Shown: one piece after another, positions 41,453-47,678 of the stretch | Numbering within the stretch: position 1 is the first letter of the stretch | Layout: each line of letters opens with the position of its first letter | Source: an uncultured Pseudomonadota bacterium | GTDB taxonomy: Bacteria > Myxococcota_A > UBA796 > SXON01 | Reading direction: 5' to 3' | Length of the DNA stretch: 47,678 nucleotides | NCBI GenBank assembly: GCA_903844155.1 | Contig: CAIMSU010000050.1 | Location: forward strand, 1 to 47,678 | Position numbers and translations under genes: made by a program | Notes under the pieces: generated by a model | Told to the model about the DNA's origin: nothing | Database searches by the model: none | Seen by the model: only the letters and a program-made list of their open reading frames with translations

Positions 41453-43672
41453 CTACTTGGAGCACACCGACAGCACCTGCGCAAGGTCGGTGTCGCCCGC
41501 GAGGATCTTCTCGATGCCGTCCTGAACGAGGCTGTGCATCCCCTTCGCCGCCGCCGCGAGCCGCAGCTCGGCGACGGGCTTGCGGTGCTGGATGAACGGC
41601 TTGAGGTCGTCGTCCAACGCCATCAATTCGTGCAGTGCGACGCGGCCCTTGTACCCTGTGCCGCCACACTTCGGACAGCCGACGGCGGTCCAGATCGTCT
41701 GAGCCGACGTCCACGGTCCGACCAGCGCCTCCCACTCCTTGACCCCGTAGCGCCCCCCGACCTGATCGTAATCCGACTGGGACAACGGGGTTTTTCGCTT
41801 GCACTCCTTGCAGAGCCGACGCGCCAGACGCTGGGCCAGCACCCCAAGCAGCGCGTCCGCGAAATTGAAGGGGTCCAACCCCATGTCCAGCAGGCGGGCG
41901 ACCGTCTCGGGCGCGCCGTTGGTGTGGAGGGTGGAGAGGACGAGATGGCCCGTCAGCGACGCTTCGACGCCGATGGACGCCGTCTCCTTGTCGCGCATCT
42001 CGCCGACCATGATGACGTCCGGGTCGGCACGGAGAAATGCCCGAAGGACCTTGGCAAAGTCGAGCCCCACCTTGGACTGGATCTGCACTTGCCGCAGCCG
42101 CACCTGCGTAATCTCGACCGGGTCCTCCGCGGTCCAGATCTTCGTGTCCGGGGTGTTCAACGCCGAGAGTACGGAATGGAGCGTGGTGGTCTTGCCGGAG
42201 CCGGTGGGACCTACGCAGAGGAAGAGCCCGTACGGCTGGGCGATGATCTGGCGGAGATTGTAGAGGTTCAGGGCTGACAAGCCCGCCTTGTCAATCGGCA
42301 GCGGCGTCGACCCGGCGAGGATGCGCATGACGACGTCTTCGTTGCCGCCGACGGTCGGGATCGTCGCAACCCGAAGCTCCACCCAGCGATCCGGCAGGCG
42401 AAAGCGGATCTTTCCATCCTGCGGCTTGCGACGCTCAGAGATGTCGAGGTTGGCAAGGATCTTCAGGCGTGCCGTGAGCGTTGCGCGTACGGTGGGCGGT
42501 AGCTCCAGGTGGGTGCGGCAGTCACCGTCTACACGAAAGCGTACCAGCAACTTGCCTTCGTCGCCGTTCGGCTCGATGTGGATGTCGGAGGCGCCTGCCT
42601 TGATGCCATCGATGATGATCTGGTTCGCGAGGCCGATCGTCTCGTGCTCGACCTCGGGTTCTCCAGTTTCAATGTGGATGACCTCCACGTCGATCGGGGC
42701 GGGTGTGCGCGGTGGCGGGGCTTCCTCCGGCGTGCGCAGCCAGTCTGCCACATGGCGACGAAGTTGAGAGGGTGGGGCGAGGACCACCGCGAACCGCTTG
42801 CTGCGGAGCGTGAAGCCGAGGATGTTGTGAAGGTCGCGGACGAGCGGGTCGGCGATGGCGACGATCACGCGCCGTCCGTCGAGGCCGATGGGCAGCACGC
42901 CGTAGCGCTCGATGACCTCGCGCGGGATGGCGCGCGCGGCTGCGGGGTCGATTGCGTAATTGGACAGGTCGACGACGGGGAGCTTGAACTTGCGGCCGAG
43001 CAGCTCGACCAGCGTCCCCTCGCTGAGCGCGCCCTGTTCGACGAGGATCTCGCCGATTTTTCGGTCCCTGCGCCGCGCCTGCTCGGCGAGGGCGCTCGCG
43101 ATCTGGGCGGGCGTCGCCAGGCCGGCCTCGACCAGCAGCTCCCCGATGCGGCTTTTGGTCTTCTTCTGCAGCTCGGCGGCTGCTTCCAGCAGGTCCTCGG
43201 GGATGCCTTCGCTCTCGTGGAGGATGGTGCCGATGCGCACCTGTTGGCTCTGCAGGGCGGCGTCCACGTCGGCCTCGGTGACCTCTCCGGCGGCGATCAG
43301 CAGGTCGCCGGTGAGCGAGTCCTCCTCGATCGCCTGCAAAGCGGCGCGGTAGACGAACCGGGCGCGGAACGGGGAGTCGGGGTCGATGGGCCAGGTGTAG
43401 AAGCCGAGGTTGGCGCCCTCAGCGTCCACGGTGCGCATCCGGACGATGAGCATGTGCCCACCGGCGAGGTGCAGTCGGAAGTGCCCAACGTGGGCATCGT
43501 CCGGAGCGGGGGTCGCGGCATTATCGCGGAGGAACGCGATGAATGCGACGCGATCGACGGCGATGGGTGCAGCGCCACCTTTGAGGTGGAGCTGGACGTT
43601 CCGCACGCTGAATGATTCAAGCTGGACCTCCAGGGTCCGTCCACTCACCAGCGCAATTTCTGCCGGAATCAT
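41453..43672 (-). CDS. GspE/PilB-family secretion ATPase with extra N-terminal domain
   Basis: 739 aa. Residues 1-115 form a PilZ-like or DUF6982-like beta domain not found in classic GspE. Two GspE-N/MshEN-type repeats follow (RIGTILHESEGIPEDLLEAA, RIGELLVEAGLATPAQIASAL, KIGEILVEQGALSEGTLVELL). The T2SSE ATPase has Walker A GPTGSGKTT near 487, an Asp box (EDPVEI), Walker B PDVIMVGEMRD, a His box (STLHTNGA), and a four-Cys zinc motif CKEC...CPKC at about 620-670. It powers assembly of a type II secretion or type IV pilus-like filament. No other components of such a machine are near. The ATG is 6 nt after TACCGA. Confidence 0.88.
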   Translation of the reverse strand: MIPAEIALVSGRTLEVQLESFSVRNVQLHLKGGAAPIAVDRVAFIAFLRDNAATPAPDDAHVGHFRLHLAGGHMLIVRMRTVDAEGANLGFYTWPIDPDSPFRARFVYRAALQAIEEDSLTGDLLIAAGEVTEADVDAALQSQQVRIGTILHESEGIPEDLLEAAAELQKKTKSRIGELLVEAGLATPAQIASALAEQARRRDRKIGEILVEQGALSEGTLVELLGRKFKLPVVDLSNYAIDPAAARAIPREVIERYGVLPIGLDGRRVIVAIADPLVRDLHNILGFTLRSKRFAVVLAPPSQLRRHVADWLRTPEEAPPPRTPAPIDVEVIHIETGEPEVEHETIGLANQIIIDGIKAGASDIHIEPNGDEGKLLVRFRVDGDCRTHLELPPTVRATLTARLKILANLDISERRKPQDGKIRFRLPDRWVELRVATIPTVGGNEDVVMRILAGSTPLPIDKAGLSALNLYNLRQIIAQPYGLFLCVGPTGSGKTTTLHSVLSALNTPDTKIWTAEDPVEITQVRLRQVQIQSKVGLDFAKVLRAFLRADPDVIMVGEMRDKETASIGVEASLTGHLVLSTLHTNGAPETVARLLDMGLDPFNFADALLGVLAQRLARRLCKECKRKTPLSQSDYDQVGGRYGVKEWEALVGPWTSAQTIWTAVGCPKCGGTGYKGRVALHELMALDDDLKPFIQHRKPVAELRLAAAAKGMHSLVQDGIEKILAGDTDLAQVLSVCSK

Positions 43673-43678
43673 GTCGGA

Positions 43679-43684
43679 TCGGTA
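43679..43684 (-). promoter_or_regulatory. Putative -10 element (TACCGA), leaderless
   Basis: Minus-strand GTTACCGA is followed by exactly 6 nt and the ATG of the GspE/PilB-like gene. Confidence 0.5.
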
Positions 43685-43695
43685 ACGCGAAGCGC

Positions 43696-43736
43696 GCCCG
43701 ACATGAGCTGTTCAGATCGGGCTCTTGACGCGTCAA
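43696..43736. repeat. 27-nt REP-like hairpin copy 3 plus TTGACGCGTCAA
   Basis: Bases 43696-43722 form a 27-nt hairpin (9 of 11 stem pairs, loop gctgt) with the outer arms GCCCGA and TCGGGC of copies 1 and 2. Two nt later TTGACGCGTCAA (43725-43736) follows, at the same spacing as at 6062. It lies in the divergent region between the ATPase and the serpin. Confidence 0.6.
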
Positions 43737-43811
43737 CCCGTGTCCCGGAGCCGCGTCAGCGCGATCGCGGGTGGCGTCCCTGATGGCGAAAAAACTGGCG
43801 TTCGACGTCAC

Positions 43812-43827
43812 TGGCACGCTACGTGCT
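43812..43827 (+). promoter_or_regulatory. Candidate sigma54 promoter upstream of the serpin
   Basis: TGGCACGCTACGTGCT matches the -24/-12 consensus (TGGCACG-N4-TTGCW) at all fixed positions except one T to G, with GG and GC 10 nt apart. The predicted start is about 20 nt before the ATG. An overlapping TACGTG could instead be a sigma70-type -10 box. No enhancer-binding protein gene is in the window. Confidence 0.4.
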
Positions 43828-43856
43828 TTGACGTCCGGCGCACCCTGGAGCTTCGC

Positions 43857-45104
43857 ATGAATCGCCTTCTTCCCGTCACCCTCTCGGTCCTCCTCCTCGC
43901 CGCCTGCTCGCCCGCCGTCAAGACCCCCGGGGTCGAGGTCAAGGGTTCGACGGCCCGCGAGATGGGCCCCGACACCAGCGACGTCGCCACGCTCGCGAGC
44001 GAGAACAGCGACTTCTCCTTTGATTTTCTGCGTACGGTGGACGCGCAGGCGCCCGGTAACGAGGTCGTCTCGCCCTGGAGCCTCCAGGTCGTGATGGCCC
44101 AGGTCTACGACGGCGCCGCTGGCGACGCGAAGACCGCCATCGCCTCGACCTTCGGCTGGGATCTCGCCGATGACGCCTTGAACGCCGCCTTTGACGCCTC
44201 CGACCTCGACGTCACGGGTCACGACGACGCCTCCGCCGATCCCCCCGTCGTCGTCACCACGACCAACCAGATCTTCGTCGCCAACGGCTACGATCTCGGC
44301 GCTGACTGGCTCAACACGCTTTCGGGTTGGTACGGCACTGGCGTCCAGCAGATGGACTTTGTCGGCGACCCCGCCGGCACGGCCGACGACATCAACGCCT
44401 GGATCGCCGACCGCACCGGCGATCACATCAAGGATCTCGTGACCTCCGACGTCATCAGCAACTCCAAGATGCTGCTGGCGAACGCGCTCTACTTCAATGC
44501 TGCCTGGGAGCTGCCGTTCGACGCTTCCAACACGAAGGACGCGCCGTTCACGCTCGCCGACGGCTCCGTGGTGAACGTGCCGACGATGAACGGCTCCGTC
44601 GTCGTCGACGGCTACCAGGCCGACGGCTTCTTCGTCGCCGACATGCCCTACTCCGACCCCGGCCTGACCATGACCATCGTCCTGCCCGACGCCGGCCAGT
44701 TCGACGCCGTCCTCGCCGGCCTGAACGACGCCACATTATCGGCCGCCATCGCCGCGGAATACCCGTGCAGCGAGTGCTCCGTCGCCCTCCCGAAGTTCGA
44801 GGTCTCCTCCAAGCCGGACGTGACCGGCGCGCTGACCACGCTCGGCATGGGTGCGGCGTTCTGGGGCGATTATTCCCCGATCAACCCGGAGCTCACGCTC
44901 GCCCAGGTGGAACAGGAGGGCTTCGTCTCCGTCAGCGAGAACGGCACCGAGGCCGCGGCCGCCACCGTCGCCGAGTTCACGGACGGTGCCATCGAGGAGC
45001 CGCCGTTCGGCCCGATCGTCGTCGACAGGCCGTTCCTGTGGCTGGTGCGCGAGCCGACGAGCGGGGCGGTGCTGTTCGCGGGGGTGGTGCGGGACCCGAG
45101 GTGA
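43857..45104 (+). CDS. Serpin (serine protease inhibitor), lipoprotein
   Basis: 415 aa from ATG 43857. The signal peptide ends in lipobox LLAAC (Cys17), so the inhibitor is lipid-anchored. Serpin landmarks are VVSPWSLQVVMAQVYDGAAG at 70-89, LLANALYFNAAWELPF at 206-221, and PYSDPGLTMTIVLP. The reactive-loop hinge ENGTEAAAAT at 361-370 has the short side chains needed for loop insertion, so it should be inhibitory. The exposed loop (about 371-389) has no Arg or Lys, and acidic, Gly and Pro residues lie at the likely cleavage positions. The sequence ends with DRPFLWLVREPTSGAVLFAGVVRDP, a normal serpin C-terminus. The target protease is unknown. Confidence 0.92.
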   Translation: MNRLLPVTLSVLLLAACSPAVKTPGVEVKGSTAREMGPDTSDVATLASENSDFSFDFLRTVDAQAPGNEVVSPWSLQVVMAQVYDGAAGDAKTAIASTFGWDLADDALNAAFDASDLDVTGHDDASADPPVVVTTTNQIFVANGYDLGADWLNTLSGWYGTGVQQMDFVGDPAGTADDINAWIADRTGDHIKDLVTSDVISNSKMLLANALYFNAAWELPFDASNTKDAPFTLADGSVVNVPTMNGSVVVDGYQADGFFVADMPYSDPGLTMTIVLPDAGQFDAVLAGLNDATLSAAIAAEYPCSECSVALPKFEVSSKPDVTGALTTLGMGAAFWGDYSPINPELTLAQVEQEGFVSVSENGTEAAAATVAEFTDGAIEEPPFGPIVVDRPFLWLVREPTSGAVLFAGVVRDPR

Positions 45105-45152
45105 AGGGGGCGGGGAACCGGGTTAGTCCCCGGAAGCCCCGGAGCCTTTTGC

Positions 45153-46022
45153 ATGAGCGCATCGACCCCCGCCTACTCTGTCACGCCCACGCACACCCCC
45201 GCAACGCGCACGCGCGTGGTGTCCGCGTCGATCGCGACAGCCCCGAAGACGATGCTCGCGTCCCCGTTCATCGTCGGCGTCTTCCGGGTGACCTCCAACG
45301 GGAAGACGGTCGCGCTCATCCAGTCGAGGTTCGTTGCGGGGATGCCGGCGGGTTCGCTCGGGTCAATCTCGGAGACGTGGGTGCTCTACTCCGGCAGCAC
45401 CGGGACGCGCACCCTGACCTTCACGGGGAGCTACGCGACCCTCTTCGGCAACAACGGCGTCGTGCAGCTCTGGCCGTTCCCGAACCGCCTGCCGTGGACG
45501 AGCGGGCCATCGCAGAACCTGAATTCCACCCAGATCGTCTATGAGCTCATCTCCACCACGGTCCCCGCCACAGACCTGATCGCCGCAGCGAAGGCGGCGT
45601 TACCCTCCGTCTACACGGGGATGGAGTGTACGACGACGCTCGCGCCCGTGTACGTCTCGCCCGCGAACGTGCCCGTGGACGCCGTGAACCTGCCGAACGG
45701 GACGCCCCGGGACTGGATGGAGCGGCTCGATGACGTCAACGGGGCCGCTGTCGGGTATGTGTATGCCGAGGCCCAGCAGGCGTCGCCCCTCGCGAATTAC
45801 AGTCGCCGAACGCACATCTCCGAGCTCGTCAAGTTCGACGGCAACCTGAACAATCCCGGGCTGGCGTTCGCGAAGTTCCAAAGCTCCTGGACCTTCCTCC
45901 TAAGCAAGCCCGCCGATCGCGCGGCCTGGTACCAGCGAGCGGCCTCGAACCTGAGCACCGTCCAGACGGTGTTCATTGAGGGCGACTTCGACGGCGCCGA
46001 CCTCACGCCGACGAAGCCGTAG
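45153..46022 (+). CDS. Hypothetical protein, intact member of a local paralogue pair
   Basis: 289 aa from ATG 45153. No signal peptide or membrane helix is seen. The N-terminal half looks beta-rich (VGVFRVTSNGKTVALIQSRF, TRTLTFTGSYATLFGNNGV). A WPFPNRLPW motif lies in the middle, and the C-terminal half is mixed, ending AAWYQRAASNLSTVQTVFIEGDFDG. No family is recognised. The same layout appears in degraded form on the minus strand at 46981-47672: PFPDRLPW, an HW-x-E-x-L segment, SAWYK and a similar end. A TTAGTCC lies about 24 nt upstream. Function unknown. Confidence 0.65.
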   Translation: MSASTPAYSVTPTHTPATRTRVVSASIATAPKTMLASPFIVGVFRVTSNGKTVALIQSRFVAGMPAGSLGSISETWVLYSGSTGTRTLTFTGSYATLFGNNGVVQLWPFPNRLPWTSGPSQNLNSTQIVYELISTTVPATDLIAAAKAALPSVYTGMECTTTLAPVYVSPANVPVDAVNLPNGTPRDWMERLDDVNGAAVGYVYAEAQQASPLANYSRRTHISELVKFDGNLNNPGLAFAKFQSSWTFLLSKPADRAAWYQRAASNLSTVQTVFIEGDFDGADLTPTKP

Positions 46023-46043
46023 CTTCGCGCCGGTCCGCGGCGA

Positions 46044-46916
46044 CTACTCCCAGCCGACCACGTGGTGCCGCGGGTCGACGAGGATCGTGCCGTGGCCAAG
46101 CAGATCGACGCCGAGGATCGCCGCTGGTCCCTTCATCCGCAGCGTCGCCCAGATCGGCAAGTCGGCGACGTTGAGGGCGACGTCACCGAAGGTGTGCGGG
46201 CCGAGAGAAACGGACAGCGGAGCGACGCAATCAAGCTGCAGCGCATGCTCATCCGCCCCCACCGCCTTCCGTCCACAGTCGGGCTGACGGGTCGCGCCGA
46301 CGAGGGCCAGCGCATCTGCGTTGAGGATCGTGGCCGCCGCGCCGAGGTCGAGGACGCCCGGGAGCATCTTTCCCGAGATGGTCAGGTCGATCCCCATCAA
46401 TCCACCGCGAAGGCGACGGGTGGTAACGCTGGATTTGGGCACGGGCGGAGTCGTGCCCGCGCCGTAGAACCGGGCGACGTGCGTGTCGAAATCCAGCTCG
46501 GTGACGTAGTTGCGGAGCAGATCGTCGCCGAGGATGCCACCGAAAGCGGCGGCCTGGCCCGGCGCGGGTGCCTCGGCCGCGACGGCCATCTCGACCATGT
46601 ACCCGACGTCGACCGTCGCCCCGCCGATCGTGATCGTCGGGACGTGGACGACGCGCACGCCGCTCACGGCGCCGCCCGCGCCTTGCCCTGCGATCTTCAG
46701 CCCGTGGTCGGGATCGTGGCCGGTGGCCTCCCAAACTGCCGGGAGCACAACGCTTACCGATGCGCCGGTGTCGAGGATGAAGGGCGTGCTGATCCCGTCG
46801 ATGGTGACGGGGATGAGGATGTGGCCGGTGTCGAGCTGCGTGAAGGGGACGGAGATGGGGGCGGGCGCGACGGGAGCGGCCGCGAGGGCGAGGGTGGGGA
46901 GGAGCGGCAGGGCCAT
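46044..46916 (-). CDS. Retropepsin-like aspartic protease with two halves
   Basis: 290 aa with an N-terminal signal-like segment (LPLLPTLALAAAPVAPAP). The first half has the active-site motif FILDTGASVSVVLP (Asp49) and a flap-like region, ending with GGILGDDLLRNYVTELDFD. The second half repeats the layout with GVLDLGAAATILN near residue 190 and ends AAILGVDLLGHGTILVDPR. The second motif reads D-L-G instead of D-T-G. If the halves pair as in pepsin, one catalytic Asp site has a Leu where Thr normally shapes the fireman's grip. Probably periplasmic or surface-located. The ATG is 6 nt after TAGCGG. Confidence 0.78.
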   Translation of the reverse strand: MALPLLPTLALAAAPVAPAPISVPFTQLDTGHILIPVTIDGISTPFILDTGASVSVVLPAVWEATGHDPDHGLKIAGQGAGGAVSGVRVVHVPTITIGGATVDVGYMVEMAVAAEAPAPGQAAAFGGILGDDLLRNYVTELDFDTHVARFYGAGTTPPVPKSSVTTRRLRGGLMGIDLTISGKMLPGVLDLGAAATILNADALALVGATRQPDCGRKAVGADEHALQLDCVAPLSVSLGPHTFGDVALNVADLPIWATLRMKGPAAILGVDLLGHGTILVDPRHHVVGWE

Positions 46917-46922
46917 TCCGCG

Positions 46923-46928
46923 CCGCTA
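46923..46928 (-). promoter_or_regulatory. Putative -10 element (TAGCGG), leaderless
   Basis: Minus-strand TTAGCGG is followed by exactly 6 nt before ATG 46916, the same arrangement as in front of argG. Confidence 0.5.
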
Positions 46929-46980
46929 ACACTCGTTCAGGGGCCCAGAGCCTCCCGGCAACGGGCGGATGTCCGTATGG

Positions 46981-47672
46981 TCACGACGGCGCCTTGGTCA
47001 GGTCGTCGTACGCATCGACGTTCCCCTGAATCAGCGTGACGGGGCCGGACTTGAAAAGTAGCGCGTACGCAGCCTTGTACCAGGCCGAGAGCGTTGTCGG
47101 CTCAGCGGCGTCTTGCATCCCGGGCCAGCCTCGATTTGCGTTTTCGATTCCGGATGCACCGTTTCCCAGGTAGGACGCCGTGAGAATCAGCTCAGTCACT
47201 CGCATTGTGCGAGAGGCGGTGTTTGTGGGTGGTTGCGTCCACTCCCCATACGCGAACGCCACGGGCCTGCCGCCTGACTAAAGCACTTCATTCCAGTGCC
47301 GTTTTGCCCCAATAAGCGGCGGTTCGTAAGGCATCTTCGCATCTGCGCCTGGCGTGTTGTTGATCACCCCGCACGCATGAATGTACTCCAAGGTCTCCGT
47401 GGCGGCCCCCTGGGCGGCCTTGACAGCCGCCAGAAAGTCCCCGTCCTTGGCATTGGCCGAGTTCGGATCGATTACAAATGACACGGGGTGGTTGAGGTTG
47501 GTGGCGTTGTTCCCCGCCCAGGGCAAGCGATCTGGAAAGGGTGCGGCTGAGATCCGACGACAGCAGTATTGTGTAATATCAATATGTTAGGCACGATTTT
47601 GCCTAGACAAAGGGCGGTTTCCGGGGTAGATTCGAGGTTGGAACCAACAGAATCCCCAGGAAACGCACCCAT
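46981..47672 (-). pseudogene. Decayed paralogue of the 45153-46022 protein (frameshift plus in-frame TAG)
   Basis: Two same-frame pieces (47278-47526 and 46981-47277) are separated only by a TAG at 47278-47280. Read through, they give PFPDRLPWAGNN, then HWNEVL, the stop, SGGRPVAFAYGEW, TASRTMRVTELI, SAWYKAAYALL and a VDAYDDL end. These match in order the 45153 protein's PFPNRLPW, DWMERL, AAVGYVYAEAQ, SRRTHISELV, AAWYQRAASNL and DFDGADLTP. The upstream part (AFPGDSVGSNLESTPETALCLG, from ATG 47672) matches MPAGSLGSISETWVLYSG but lies in another frame, so a frameshift exists near 47540-47560. GC is lower than in the neighbours. Because it touches the window edge, assembly error is a possible cause. 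Confidence 0.6.
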
Positions 47673-47678
47673 GACCGC

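Noticed and set aside
47278-47280. TAG read as pyrrolysine or programmed readthrough
   Set aside because: The protein is not a methylamine methyltransferase, a frameshift further upstream points to decay, and prfA in the window encodes a normal RF1.

Overview
The window is about 47.7 kb of very GC-rich bacterial chromosome. It most resembles an uncultured member of the Myxococcota or a close relative. The reasons are a MopE-type metal-binding motif protein, an AgmX/PglI-type C-terminal domain, a MYXO-CTERM-like tail, a transmembrane Ser/Thr kinase, many lipoproteins of unknown role, and a GlnRS with a YqeY-like tail. No rRNA, tRNA, CRISPR array, integrase or complete insertion sequence was recognised. 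Taxonomy is inferred from protein families only.

Layout. 1-439 is non-coding and rich in hairpins. 440-3027 holds a divergent pair, a GT9 glycosyltransferase and an orphan PfaD-like enoyl reductase. 3031-9647 encodes mostly secreted or membrane proteins (a CarboxypepD-like repeat protein, an AgmX/PglI-type protein, a MopE/Pmp-like lipoprotein). 9648-10185 is a two-copy tandem repeat of about 205 bp. 10186-16884 is a tight six-gene run: a subtilisin-like protein lacking its catalytic Ser, a FadL-type porin, an MmgE/PrpD-like protein, a small membrane protein, a GT4 glycosyltransferase and an O-antigen-ligase-like protein. 16926-24656 carries glnS, a GH-A-like hydrolase, a Wzx-like flippase and a split Alg14/Alg13-type transferase pair. 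Together with GT4, the ligase and two GT9 enzymes this indicates surface-polysaccharide synthesis. 24680-33446 has a Ser/Thr kinase and, on the minus strand, a run of kelch lipoprotein, second lipoprotein, TonB-dependent receptor, DUF2079 membrane protein and GT9.

33584-37572 is a housekeeping block: SCP2-like protein, rho, rpmE, prfA, prmC. The Rho is normal in its RNA-binding half but altered in the motor loops. 37742-43672 has a small barrel-like protein, argG, an alpha/beta hydrolase, a P-loop protein and a GspE/PilB-type ATPase. 43857-47678 has a lipoprotein serpin, an unknown protein, an aspartic protease with two halves, and a decayed paralogue of the unknown protein at the right edge.

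The strongest global signal is regulatory. In about eleven first genes a TA-initial hexamer (TAGNNN or TACNNN) sits 6-8 nt before the start codon, most often exactly 6. This is the geometry of a -10 element for leaderless mRNAs. A second non-coding signal is a 27-nt hairpin found at three loci, two of which carry the 12-bp palindrome TTGACGCGTCAA at identical spacing.
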